A stretch of 64,000 nt of DNA, taken from Elephas maximus indicus (taxonomy: Eukaryota > Chordata > Mammalia > Proboscidea > Elephantidae). A program made the position numbers and the translations under genes. Each line of letters starts with the position of its first letter. Positions within the stretch are counted from its first letter, which is position 1. Shown here piece by piece: positions 1 to 11,654 of this stretch. The stretch is from NCBI RefSeq assembly GCF_024166365.1, contig NC_064827.1:54030635-54094634 (forward strand), written 5' to 3'. The notes under the pieces were generated by a model, which was given only the letters and a program-made list of their open reading frames with translations, ran no database searches and was not told where the DNA came from.

Positions 1-1387
1 AAAGAAGAGTTTACAAAGTATTCAAGAATTTATAATATGTAAGTTTTAGGGAAAATGTTTATCCCTTGGAGCTGAGCTTAAGACTTCATAATTTCTACCC
101 TAATTTTATTTTTTATTCCAAAGAAATGAATGAAGGAAAATACACCAAAATATTAATCCTGAAGTTTTAAGTGTTTCAGAAGCTTAAAAATGATAGATTG
201 GATTTGAATTGGATTATTTTCAGCTTAAAATTACAGTCTTCTACTACAAGAATATTATAAGTGTATGTGATTATAAGCTATATCCATCCCTGGTACTTAG
301 ATTGTTCCATTTGACCAAAGTGACAAAAAAAATATCTGCCAAGGCCATTTTTTTTTTTTTTAGGTGCTCTGTGATTCTTCAGTGGATCATTAAATTCTTT
401 GACTCTCATAAGCTACCATTGGCAGGGTATTGATTTGTTGTATGTATCCTTGCTTTGGGACTTTGCTTCTCTGCAAAATTCCAACCAGTTCCTGCATAAG
501 GGCACCCAAAGTACAGCTTTATGTCAGTAAAACTCTCTCAGATGGCATGGGGAAAAAGAAAACCATTATAAATAACAACCCAGAAGAAAAACAACACACT
601 AAAATGAACATAGAATAGGTAATTATAGATACATGTAAGATAATATCTAACTAAACAGGAAGACTGCATTGTGAGCTATACAATAACCTCCAATGTTATG
701 GTAAAGGTAAAAATTAAATGTTAATACTACTAGTTTTTGCTGACACTCTCCATCACATAACAAAAAATGAACAATTTTGATCAATATTTATGATTAGAAG
801 AGGTAAGGAATAGATGAATACAGACTGCTTCAGTTCATAATGTTTCATAACTGTTGAATCTTTAATTTTGCATTATACTTTCACCTATATAAAATGCAAG
901 GCAGGGTATTTTGACTTGTCTGAAGACGCAGTTCTTATAAAATAGCAATCTGAAGGTGCGAAGACTTTTTGATAATGGAATGGGCACAAAGGACATTATC
1001 TCGTTACTGAGCTTTGCCTAGTTTCTTGTTCTTTCCCTTTCTTTTGGTCACTCCTATATCAAGGAGGGATAAAGGCTGAGGGATGAAAAGGTTGTCTATA
1101 TTGCATATTTTCTAAAATTTTTTAAAAGCTGAAAATTTCATTATTTGTTCATTTACTAGAATCATTTAGTATAACTTTTCTCTACTAAATAGATGAGAAG
1201 GTTTTTCTAAACAGATGGCACTTAAGACAGAAAAGTGGAGGAATAGATTGATTAATTTGACTCTAGGGAAATTTTTTTAAAAACGTATTTTAAAAAAAAT
1301 ACATGAACCAAAAAACTTAGATACCAAAAACCTGACTGAAGGATAACTTCACCAGGAAAATAGTCACAAGGTGTATGACAGATTTAA
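1..1387. other. Intergenic, nothing recognised
   Basis: A+T-rich sequence with no recognisable gene or repeat. The two short open frames at 209-433 and 430-618 have low-complexity composition and no recognisable domain, so I read them as chance. Confidence 0.5.
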
Positions 1388-1455
1388 GGCATATATATGT
1401 GTAAAACTGTATATATATTCCATATATATATATGTTGTATATATAATATATAGAT
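1388..1455. repeat. TA-rich simple repeat
   Basis: Imperfect TA/TATG runs alternate over about 70 bp, directly beside the 3' end of the minus-strand L1-like tail that starts at 1457. Such AT-rich tracts are common integration sites or tail-derived microsatellites. Confidence 0.7.
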
Positions 1456-1456
1456 A

Positions 1457-2269
1457 CAACAAAATATATGTATTTTATTGTACTTTAGGTGAAAGATTAC
1501 AGAACTAGCTTCTCATTAAATAGTACACATACTGTTTTATGACACTGGTTAACAACCCCACAACATGTCAACTCTCCCGTCTTGACCTTGCATTCCCTAT
1601 TACTAGCTTTCTTTTCTCCTCCTGCCTTCTAGTCCTTGCCCCTGGGTTGGTGTGCCCCTTTAGTCTGGTTTTGTTTTATGGGCCTGTCTAAACTTTGGAT
1701 GAAGGGTGAACCTCAGGAGTGACTTCATCACTGAACTAAAAGGGTGGCTGGTGGCCATACTCTCAGGGTTTCTCCAGTCTCTGTCAGACCAGTAAGTCTA
1801 GTCTTTTTTTGTGAGTTAGAATTTTTTTCTACATTTTTCTCCAGCTCTGTCTGGGGCCTTCTATTGTGATCCCTGTCAGAGCAGTCAGTGGTGGTAGCTG
1901 GGCACCAACTGGTTGTACTGGACTCAGTCTGGTGGAAGCTGGGGTAGTTGTGGTCCATTAGTCCTTTGGACTAATCATTCCCTTGTGTCTTTAGTTTTCT
2001 TCATTCTCCCTTGCTCCTGAAGTGGTGAGACCAGTGGAGTATCTTAGATGGTCACTCACAGGCTTTTAAGACCCCAGACACTACTCACCAAAGTAAAATG
2101 TCTAACTCCTTATAAACTATGTTATACCAATTGAGCTAGATGTTCCCCAGAACCATGGTCCCCACAGCCCTCAGCACAGTAATTTGGTCTCTTAGGGAGT
2201 TTGGATGTGCCTGAGGAGCTTCCACTACCTTGACAAAGCTAATATTTTTAATAAATCAATGTCTATCAC
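1457..2269 (-). mobile_element. L1 3'-end-like repeat, copy A
   Basis: Read on the minus strand, the block ends in a stretch like CACCTAAAGTACAATAAAA, a polyadenylation signal at its 3' terminus. The same block recurs at 5259-6415 (minus) and 36765-37378 (plus), sharing the TGGAGAAAAATGT segment and the terminal AATAAA. I infer the 3' untranslated tail of an afrotherian L1 because of the A-rich end and lack of coding; a non-autonomous family is the alternative. An LTR abuts its inner end at 2270. Confidence 0.5.
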
Positions 2270-2775
2270 TGTCATGGATTGAATTGTGTCACCCAAAAAT
2301 ATATGTCAACTTGGTTAGGCTGTGATTCCCAGTATTGTATAGTTCTCCATTTTGTGATTGATGTAATTTTGCTATGTGTTGTAAATTCTAGTCTCTGCCT
2401 GTGGCTAATGAGGCAAGATTAGATTATGTTAAAGATGATTAGGGTGGGATGTAACACCTTTACTCAGGTCGCATCCCTGATTCAATGTAAAGGAAGTTTC
2501 CCTGGAGAGAGTTGGGGACCTCATACTACCAAGAAAGTAGTGCTGGGAGCACAGAGCATCCTTTGGACTCGGGGTTCCTGTGTGGAGAAGCTCCTAGTCC
2601 AGGGAAAGATTGATGACAAAGACCTTCCTCCAGAGCTGACAGAGAAAGCCTTCCCCTGGAGCTCACACCCCCAGTTTGGATGTCCAGCCTCCTAGGCTGT
2701 GAGAGGATAAACTTTTGTTTGTTGAAACTATCCACTTGTGGTATTTCTGTTATGGCAACACTAGATAACCAAGAC
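2270..2775 (+). mobile_element. Solo LTR, ERVL-MaLR type (MSTA-like)
   Basis: A block of about 506 bp that starts TGTCATGGATTGAATTGTGT and ends with a polyadenylation-signal region (GAGAGGATAAAC), then TATTTCTGTTATGGCA and CTAGATAACCAAGAC, the layout of MaLR LTRs. Two relatives are at 5584-6090 and 16049-16560. No internal retroviral sequence adjoins it, so it is a solo LTR fossil. Flanks ATCAC and GTCAC suggest a 5-bp target duplication. Confidence 0.6.
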
Positions 2776-2789
2776 GGTCACATATCAAT

Positions 2790-3215
2790 AAAAGAAGATA
2801 GAATGCAGGATAAACACTCATATGTCATGTTGCCCATACTAGATTGGCAAAAATTGGAATGCCAATTAGTGCCGAAATTAATGTGGAAGTGTTGGAAGCC
2901 TCAGGCACTGCTAGTAAAAACAGAGTGGTGCAGCCATTTTAAAGAGTAAGCTGGCAGGATTGGGTGAAATTCAACTGTACATACCCATGGCCTAACAATT
3001 CCACTCCTAGGTAAATATTACCAATCAATTCACAAAGAAATCTGTAAGGAGACATGTTTGAAATATTGATGGGTACCTTACTGTGACAGGAAGATATGGA
3101 AGCAATCTGAGGAAGTAGGTAATGTGATGAGGGCAGGCTATATCATTCTAGCCAGCAGTGAGAAGCAATAGACTAGATGTAAGCAAAGCAACATGATGGA
3201 TATTAAAAACAACAA
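2790..3215 (+). mobile_element. Old L1 fragment (ORF2 3' region)
   Basis: The stretch resembles the end of L1 ORF2 and its context: a GATTGGCAAAAATTGG-like segment, then a GGCAGCCATTTT-like and a CCTAACAATTCCACTCCTAGG segment (the codons for the L1 C-terminal AIPLLGI-like motif). It is heavily diverged and carries no long open frame. I assign it to an old mammalian L1M-type copy. Confidence 0.5.
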
Positions 3216-3367
3216 TAACAAAAAAACTCAAATATGTTAAAATACTTAATGTGTTAAATATGCGTGTGTGTCACTTTACTATGGTAACTAAAAACTACAA
3301 CAACCAATTGTACATCTCCACACACATTCACATGCGTATGTGTGTGCACAGGTTCACTATCATGTTG

Positions 3368-3585
3368 AGTATGAGTCCCTGGGTGGTGCAAATGGTTTAG
3401 TGCTCAGCTACCAACCAGAAGGTTGGAGGTTTGAATCTACCAGAGGCACCTCAGAAGAAAGTCCTGGTGATCTGCTTCTGAAAGATCACAGCCATTGAAA
3501 ACTCTGTGGAGCAAGTTCTACTCTGAAACATATGGGGTCACCATGACTTGGAATCAACTCAACTGGAACTAGCTTACTGGTTTTT
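3368..3585 (+). mobile_element. AfroSINE, long variant
   Basis: It starts GAGTCCCTGGGTGGTGCAAA and has a tRNA-like promoter half with the B-box-like GGTTTGAATCTACC. A middle part GAAAGTCCTGGTGATCTGC follows, then the conserved 3' end GGTCACCATGACTTGGAATC. The extra middle part separates this variant from the short AfroSINEs at 42.7 and 57.8 kb; it is also more diverged, hence older. Confidence 0.75.
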
Positions 3586-3599
3586 CTAAGCCTTAGAAA

Positions 3600-3790
3600 C
3601 ATAGCATGGTGTAGTGGAATTAACTAGGGTTCAACAAGATCTGATTTATGTCATTTGTTAAATCTCTGGTAGTGGAAAAATCACTTATACTACTGAGTAA
3701 TGTTTCTTCATTTATAAAATGGACATAAAGCTATCTATCTGCCTTCTTTTTCTGACATGGTCATGGAGTTACAACTAAATAATACATGTG
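3600..3790 (+). mobile_element. MIR SINE relic
   Basis: The sequence has the usual MIR order: ATAGCATGGTGTAGTGGAA, then a region like 'lost in the middle' core, then TTTCTTCATTTATAAAATGG. Diverged ancient mammalian SINE. Confidence 0.55.
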
Positions 3791-4395
3791 AAAAAATAAC
3801 CACAACATAAACATCTATATTTATTAAGCAAAGCTCAGAAAACATTGATACTAATTTAAAATCAGATAGGCTTAGAAAATACTGTCAGTGATAAGCCTAT
3901 TATATCATCAATAGCCTCCCAAATAAAATAGCATTTGAGAATCATCTCTTGGCATACTGAACTGAGTAAAGTTTTATTTTCCCATATGAAATACTATTCT
4001 TTTTTCTTTTAAAAAGCATTGATAAGTTATCATGTATGATTAGATTATGATTCAGAAATACTCCTTGCCTCTTCAGTGTCATCTCCGATGTGTCTTGTCA
4101 TTGTGTCTGACCATGTGATTTGCTTTGGCCAACTGAAAGTTAGCAGACATGGCAGATGCAATGGCTTGAAAAGTGCCTGCAATATTGGGCCTATTCTTTT
4201 GGACCACTGCACTGTCATGAGAAGAACACGGTTTGGCTATCACTCTGGTCCAAAAAAGCTGACAGTTTCTTGAGCCTGAAACAGTCATTACTCAGTCAAC
4301 CTACTGATCTCAGCCCATCTTAAATGAGCAGACCTGCCCAAGTTAACCCATAGATATGTGATTGTGGTTCTTAGTTATCTTTCATTTGGTAGTAA
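3791..4395. other. Intergenic, nothing recognised
   Basis: No gene or clear repeat. Overlapping short frames at 4076-4273 (plus) and 4079-4288 (minus) lie on opposite strands of the same DNA and show no family resemblance. Confidence 0.45.
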
Positions 4396-4604
4396 TTACA
4401 TCCCATTGCCCATTGCCATCAAGTTGGTTCTGACTCATAGCAACCCTAAAGGACAGAGTAGAATTGTCCCATAGGGTTCCAAAAGCTGTAATCTTTATGA
4501 AAGCAGACTGCCACATCTTTCTCCCATAGGTTGGCTGGTGGGTTAGCACTGCCAACCTTTCAGTTAGCAGTCAAGCATTTAACCACTGCACCACCAGGGT
4601 TCCT
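4396..4604 (-). mobile_element. AfroSINE, long variant, antisense
   Basis: On the plus strand it reads as the reverse complement: GTTCTGACTCATAGCAACCC near the left end, CTGTAATCTTTATGAAAGCAG in the middle, and CCACTGCACCACCAGGGTTCC at the right end, which is the reversed SINE head. Confidence 0.8.
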
Positions 4605-5169
4605 CCCTGGTAGTAGTAGCTACATAATACTCCATGTATTCTGTCTTATTCTCTTTGTCTTCTAGGAAGCCCAGAGACAAACTTGAAGTTTGATTATGTC
4701 CTTAAATAATCTGCATATTTGGGCTTTTATTTAATAGTTTCAAGTTTTTAATTTTACATGCATTTTCCATCCAGATTCAATATGTCTAATTATATCATTT
4801 TTTCATTTCTTATATTCCTTTTTTTTTTTTTTAGTCTTTTTCTTTTCTTTTTTTTTTTTCCTATGGGCTCCAGAAATTTGAAAACTGTTGGGAAACACTG
4901 GTATACTTTCTTATTGATGTAGAAGTATGGTTTCCTGGGTTTATTTTAAGCACTATTACTATTTAAGTCATGAAATCTGCTCATGGCCATACTAGAAAAA
5001 AAAATTCCAAATGTCCAAAAAAGTATAAATTGAAACATTGAAATCCATCTTTTATCTCATCCCCACTCTTCACACTCAGAGCCATGGTCCAGAAATAATA
5101 ATGCTAACAGATTATTTTATCTTGCCAAGTTCAATCTACTTGTTTATGTATAAGCATATGTATGGATAA
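4605..5169. other. Intergenic with T-rich tract
   Basis: A T-rich tract lies at about 4819-4860. Otherwise nothing recognised between two antisense SINEs. Confidence 0.4.
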
Positions 5170-5258
5170 CATGTCGCCGTTGAGTAGTTTCTGACTCATA
5201 GCGACCCTATAGGACAGAGTAGAACTGCCCCATTGGATTTCTAAGACTGTAATTTCTT
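5170..5258 (-). mobile_element. AfroSINE 3' fragment, antisense
   Basis: Contains GTTTCTGACTCATAGCGACC and GGACAGAGTAGAACTGCCCC, the reversed SINE 3' half. It stops abruptly at CTGTAATTT, where the T-rich start of the L1-tail-like repeat begins. The SINE head was not found beyond that repeat. Confidence 0.7.
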
Positions 5259-6415
5259 TTTATTGTGCTTTAGGTGAAAGTTTACAGCTCAAGTTAATTT
5301 CTCATATAAAAATCTGTACACATATTGTTTTGTGACATTAGCTGCAATCTTCACAATGTGACTGCACACTCCACCTTTCCACGCCGGCTTCCCTGTGTCC
5401 ATTCGATCAATTCCTGTTCCTTCAGGCCTTCTCATCCTGCCTTTCGACAGGAGTTGCCCATTTGTTCTCTTATATCTGAACAAAGAAGCACATTCCTCAA
5501 TGTATTATTTTTGTTTTATAATCCTGTCTAATCTTTGTCTGAAGAATAGACTTTAGGAATGGTTTCAGTTTTGGGTTAACAGTGTATCATGGATTAAATT
5601 GTGTTCCCAAAAAAATACCTGTCAACTTGGTTACACCATGATTCACAGTATTGTATGATTGTCTCCCATTTTATCATCTGATGTGATTTCCCTATGTATT
5701 GTAAATTCTATCTCTATGATGTAATAAAATGCCTAGCAGCAGTTATATTGATGAGATCTACAAGATTAGATAGTGTCTTAAGCCAATCTCTTTTGAGATA
5801 TAAAAGAAGCAAGCAGAGAGACAGGGGAACCTCATACCACCAAGAAAGCAGTGCCAGGAGCAGAGGCCATCCTTTGGACCTGAGGTTCCTGCACTGAGAT
5901 GCTCCCAGACCAAGGGAAGACTGATTACAAGGACCTTCCTCCAGAGCTGACAGAGACAGGAAGCCTTCCCCTGAAGCTGGAGCCCTGAATTTGGGCTTGT
6001 AACCTACTAGACTGTAAGAGAATAAATTTCTCTTTGCTAAAGCCAACCACTTGTGGTATTACTGTTATAGCAGCACTAGAGGACTAAGACAGAGTGTATC
6101 TGGGGGCCATAGCTTCAGGGGCTCCTCCAGTCTCTGTTAGACCATTAAGGCTCCTCTTTTTAAGTGAATTTCAATTCTGTTCTACATTTTTCTCCTGCTC
6201 TGTCCTGGACTCTCTGTTGTGGTCCCTGTCAGGGCAGTCATTGGTGGTAGCCCGGCACCATCTAGTTCTTCTGGTCTCAAGCTGGTGGAGTCTCTGTTTC
6301 ATGTGGTCCTTAGTCCTTTGGGCTAATGTTTCCTTGTGCCTTTGATTTTCTTCATTCTTCTTTCCTCCAAGTGGGATAGGACCAATTGTATTGCTTATAT
6401 TCTTGTTCTAAGCTC
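5259..6415 (-). mobile_element. L1 3'-end-like repeat, copy B (split by LTR)
   Basis: Same family as the block at 1457-2269, and closer to the copy at 36765-37378. It begins on the plus strand with TTTTTATTGTGCTTTAGGTG, the reverse of an AATAAA tail. It is interrupted by a solo LTR at 5584-6090 and resumes at about 6092 with GTATCTGGGGGCCATAGCTT. Family assignment to an L1 3' UTR is inferred. Confidence 0.5.
5584..6090 (+). mobile_element. Solo LTR, ERVL-MaLR type
   Basis: About 507 bp, collinear with the LTR at 2270-2775, starting near TATCATGGATTAAATTGTGT and ending CACTAGAGGACTAAGAC, with a polyadenylation signal (AATAAA) near its 3' end. It sits inside the L1-tail-like repeat, and AGTGT-like sequence occurs at both junctions, consistent with a short target duplication. 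Fossil solo LTR. Confidence 0.6.
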
Positions 6416-6429
6416 CTCACATACTTTTA

Positions 6430-6681
6430 GGAATAAGACAGAGTATAAATTGTAAAATATCGAACTCTTACTATGTGCTAGAAATTGTAATTGCAAATAA
6501 ACCACCTTCCATTCTTGAGAATACTATAGTCTTATAAAGTAGATATACACCTAATAACAGATAAAATAAAAGCATAATAGGTATAAAAAGTAATGTAATA
6601 TTATATCATATAATAACATAAGATACACAAAAAGTGTTTTGACCAAACATAGGAAGGAACTTTCAACTATACCAGAGAGTA
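6430..6681 (+). repeat. Ancient interspersed repeat, left half
   Basis: CTCTTACTATGTGCTAGAAA followed by an A/T-rich stretch looks like a very old, widespread mammalian repeat whose family I cannot name. The matching right part (about 9898-9990, with TTTGAGCTTAGTATTGAAAG) lies beyond the RTE, so the RTE seems to have inserted into it. Confidence 0.35.
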
Positions 6682-9600
6682 GCGTCTGTCAGTTTGTTGT
6701 ACTGTGGGGGCTTGCTTATTGCTGAGATGCTAGAAGTTATGCCACCAGTAATCAGATACCATCAGGGTCACCCATGGCAGACAGGTTTCAGCTAAGCTTC
6801 CAGACTAAGATGGACTAGGAAAAAAGGACCCAGTGATCTATTTCTGAAAAGAATTACCCAGTGAAAACCTTATGAATAGCAACAGAATATTGCCTAATAT
6901 AGTGCCAGAAGATGAGCCCCACAAGTTGGAAGGCACTCAAAAAATGGCTAGGGAAGAGTTGCCTCCTCAAAGTGGAATCGACCTTAATGACATGGATGGA
7001 GTCAAGCCTTCAGGACCTTCATTTGCTGATGTGGCACAACTCATAATAAGAAGAAACAGCTGCAAACATCCATTAACAATCAGAACATGGAATGTGCAAA
7101 GTATGAATCTAGGAAAATTGGAAATCATCAAAAATGAAATGGAATGCATAAACATTGATATCCTAGGCATTAGTTAGGTGAAATGGACTGATATTGGCCA
7201 CTTTGAATTGGATAATCATGTGGTCTACTATGCCGGGAATGACAACTTGAAGAGGAATGGCATTGCATTTATCGTCAAAAGAACATTCATTTTAAGATCT
7301 ATCCTGAAGTACAACACTGTCAGTGATACGAAAACATACATACCCCTACAAGGAAGACCAGTTAATATGACTATTTTTCAAATTTATGCACCAACCACTA
7401 AGGCCAAAGATGAAGAAATTAAAGATTTTTACCAGCCGCTGCAGTCTGAAATTGATCGAACATGCAATCAGAATGCACTGATAATTACTGGTGATTGGAA
7501 TACAAAAGCTGGAAAAAAAAGAAGGATCAGTAGCTGGAAAATATGGCCTTGGTGATAGAAACGATGCCAGAGATCTATGATAGAATTTTACAAGACCAAC
7601 GACTTCTTCACTGCAAATACCTTTTTTCACCAACATAAATGGCAACTATACACATGGACCTCGCCAGATGTAATACACAGGAATCAAGTCAACTATATCT
7701 GTGGAAAGAGATAATGGAAAAGCTCAATATCGTCAGTCAGAACAAGGCCAGGGGCCAGCTGTAGAACAGACCATCAACTGCTCATATGCAAGTTCAAGTT
7801 GAAACTGAAGAAAATTAGAACAAGTCCATGAGAACCAAAGTATGACCTTGAGTATATCCTACCTGAATTTAGAGATCATCTCAAGAATAGATTCGACAAG
7901 TTGAACAATAATGATGGAAGACCAGACAAGTTGTAGAATGACATCAAGGACATCATACATGAAGAAAGAAAGAAGCCATTAAGGAGACAGGAAAGAAAGA
8001 AAGAAAGGACCAAAATGGATAGCAGAAGAGACTCTGAAACTTGCTTTTGAATGCCGAGCAACTAAAGCAAAAGGAAGAAATGATGAAGTAAAAGAACTGA
8101 ACAGAAAATTTCAAAGGGTGGCTTGAGAACACAAAGTATTATAATGACATGTGTAAAGATCTGGAGACAGAAAACCAAAAGGGAAGAACACACTCGGCAT
8201 TTCTCAAGCTAAAAGAACTGAAGAAAAATATCAAGCCTCAATTTGCAATAGTGAAGGATTCTGTAGGGAAAATATTAGACGACGCAAGAGCATCAAAAGA
8301 AGATCGAAGCAATACACAGTCATTATATCAAAAAGAATTGGTCAGTGTTCAATGATTTCAAGAGGTAGCACATGATCAGAAACAGATGGTACTGAAGGAA
8401 GAAGTCCAAGCTCACTGAAGGCATTGGTGAAAAACAAGTCTCCAGGAATTGACAGAATATCAATTGAGATGTTTCAACAAATGGATGCAGCACTGGGAGT
8501 GCTCACTCGCCAATGCAAAAACTTTCGTGAGACAGCTACCTGGACTACTGACTGGAAGAGATCCATATTTATGCCTATTCCCAAGAAAGGTGATCCAACC
8601 AAATGTTGAAATTATCTAACAATATCATTAATATCTCATGCAAGCAAAATTTGCTGAAGATCATTCAAAAGGGGCTGCGGCAGTATATCAACAGGGAACT
8701 GCCAAAAGTTCAGGCCAGATTCAGAAGAGGAGGTGGAACCAGGGACATCATTGCCAATGTCAAATGGATCCTGGCTGAAAGCAGAGAATACCAGAAGGTT
8801 TACCTGTGTTTTATTGACTATGCAAAGGCATTCGACTTTTTGGATCATGACAAATTATGGATAACATTGCAAAGAATGGAAATTCCAGAACACTTAACTG
8901 TGCTCGTGAGGAACCTGTTCATCATGATCGAGAGGCAGTTGTTTGGACAGAACAAGTGGATACTGCGCGGTTTAAAGTCAGGAAAGGTGTGCGTCAAGGT
9001 TGTATCCTTTCACTATACATATTTGATCTGTATGCTGAGCAAATAATCCAAGAAGCTAGACTATATGAAGAAGAATGGATCATCAGGATTGAAGAAAGAC
9101 TCATTAACAACCTGCGTTATGCATATGACTCACCCTTGTTTGCTGAAAGTGAAGAGGACTTGAAACACTAACTGATAAAGATCAAACACCAGAGCCCTCA
9201 GTATAGATTACACCTCAACATAAAGAAAACAAAAATTCTCACAACTGGACCAAAAAGCAACATCATGATAAACAGAGAAAAGATTGAAGTTGTCATAGAT
9301 TTCATTTTACTTGAATCCACAAGCAACACTCATGGAAGCAGCAATCAAGAAATCAAAAGACCCATTGCATTCAGCAAATCTGCTACAAAAGACCTCATTA
9401 AAGTGTTGAAAAGCAAAGATGTCACCTTGAAGATTAAGGCATGCCTGACCCAAGCCATGGTATTTTCAATCACATCATATGCGCGCAAAAGCTGGGCAAT
9501 GAATAAGGAAGACGGAAGAAGGATTGGTGCCTTTGAATTGTGTTGTTGGTGAAGAATATTGATTATATCATGGACTGCCAAAAGAACAAACAAATTCGTC

Positions 9601-9897
9601 TTGGAGGAAGTACAACCAGAATGCTCCTTAGAAGCAAGGATGGCGTGACTGTGTCTTACACATTTCGGACATGTTGTCAGGAGGGATCAGTTCCTGGAGA
9701 AGAACATCATGCTTGGTAAAGTACAGGATCAGCAGAAAAGAGGAAGACCCTCAACGAGATGGATTGACACAGTGCCTGCAACAATAGGCTCAAGCATAAC
9801 GATTACGAGCATGGTGCAGGACTGGGCAGTGTGTTTCTGTGGTCCATAAGGTCACTATGAGTTAGAAATCACTCAATGGCACCTAACAACAACAACA
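6682..9897 (+). mobile_element. Full-length decayed RTE LINE (RTE1/BovB-like)
   Basis: It starts GCGTCTGTCAGTTTGTTGTA, matching the start of the copy at 22886, and ends in CACCTAACAACAACAACA. Its 3.2 kb is the usual RTE length. Pieces of one polyprotein are readable: an AP-endonuclease part (TWNVQSMNLG near 7090; ITGDWN near 7490) and a reverse transcriptase part (FIDYAKAFDFLDHDKL near 8812; RYAYDSPLFAES near 9115). The frames fall in all three phases (starts 6872, 7178, 8149, 8424, 8603, 8857, 9265), so several frameshifts and stops separate them. The catalytic YADD is YAYD here. It is dead, and clearly more decayed than the 22.9-kb copy. Confidence 0.9.
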
Positions 9898-9990
9898 GTG
9901 AGGCCAGACCAGGAAGATTTCACAGAGTAATATTTGAGCTTAGTATTGAAAGATAAGAATTCACTAAGCATAAAACTAGAAGTTATTTTG

Positions 9991-11650
9991 AGTAACATGA
10001 AATAATTTGCTGTAACTACAGCATAAGGTATGAAGTGAGAAGGGACAGAAAATTTTGTGGAAGACTGTGCAAAAGTGTTTAGATGTCATATCTGAAGGTA
10101 AAAGTGACTAATGTCCTCAAGGAGATGAAATAATAAGAAAAAAATCAAAAGGAAATGCCAGAAATTAGAAAAAAACAGAGTAATGAGAATGACTCGATAT
10201 AAACAAGAAAAGAATCAGTGAACTTGAAGGTAATAGAATTTTTTCAAAATGAAACACAAAGAGAAAAAAGAACGAAAAAAACCAGAAGAAAAATTCAAGA
10301 ACTGTGGGATACTATCAAAAGATGTAACATATCTGAAGGTGACAGAGACTCACCTTAAGGTTTTAAGCAATACAGTATTAATTTCAAGACTATCTAAGTG
10401 TCTTAAAATGTACTCAATAAGGGAATGTGGAAGAGACCATCACTCTGTATAAATATTTACATACATGTATTCATATATAACACAAAAAAAAGCCAGTAAT
10501 TTTTTGTGTGTATTTATAAAATATGAAAATTCACATTTAAATAAATTTCCCCCCATTTAATTTTTCAAGTCAGGCACAACATACTGGATTTTAGCATTGG
10601 CATTTGTTCATATTTTCATGAAATGCATGAGTACGGAACTAGCAAAGAAACACAAGAATTAAATAGGAAAGAAAAATCACTATTGGTTTGAATCTTGCTC
10701 ATGTTTGATTTTTCACATCTTTAGCAATGACTGTTACTTGAAAACAACAGATTAATCAGGTTTAGTTGTAAATCAAAATTTATAAATTGGATAGAATAGC
10801 CTCCTTGTGCTGCTCTCATTTCCTTTTATCACATTACCAACATGGATTTCTAAATGTTCTAGATATTAGTGATGAGAATATTGGCCTTGATATTTTACCA
10901 CTTAAAAATTCTTTGTATATTAAATAACATGTGTTGGGAAATATCTTCAACATAATTGTAGTTATAATACATTTACCTGAATCTATTTCACTAAGAAAAG
11001 AAAGGAGAATATTGAAAGCAGATGGCTGAAACACTGGTGCCAAGGGATGAGTCTTGAGAGGCCAAGAGAACAAACCAGACAGAGGTATCCTCCCAGAACT
11101 GAAAATCAATCACACGGGATACCAAGTCCATATCAAACCATGCTAAATCCAAATGCCATGATTAGAAGCAGAGACAGGGAAGCAACCTGAGAATGAAGTA
11201 GAGCATCAGAGAGACAACGGTAATTGCTGAGAAGAACGGAATGGCAGCCACTGATGACATTATTATAGGTAGGTATATAGTAGGTGCATGAATGTTTTAG
11301 ACTGGCTTTCAGCAAGAAACCAAAAAGTGTATATACATCTCAGCATGATCTACAACTCATTTCACAAACTCTAGGTAGATTACTGTCCTACAACATTCTT
11401 CCTACTATAATTACACTGGAAACATGCTATCACACCATTTTCAATCAAGTGAAATCCAGCATAAAATAGGTCTGCCTAAAGTCAATAGCTTTAGTTGCAG
11501 AGGCTAGGAAAAGTTGGAGTGGGGGTGGGGGTGGCAGCAATACTGTTATAGATTCATCTCAAAGCCAGACACAGTCTTTGTCTCAATAACCACCTTTTAG
11601 TGAGTTGTCTTGGATCTCCACTACTAAACATGTGAATATGAGCTCATGTA
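9991..11650. other. Intergenic, nothing recognised
   Basis: No gene and no clear repeat. A 91-codon minus-strand frame (10834-11109) and a 67-codon plus frame (10249-10452) show no recognisable domain. A G-rich run lies at about 11517-11535. Confidence 0.4.
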
Positions 11651-11654
11651 TATT

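Noticed and set aside
1728-1958. 76-codon minus-strand frame
   Set aside because: It falls in the L1-tail-like repeat and is not kept open in the other copies.
5714-6046. 110-codon minus-strand frame
   Set aside because: It lies wholly inside the solo LTR; the same kind of frame appears at 2526-2735 and 16256-16518 in the sister LTRs, so it follows from the repeat, not a gene.
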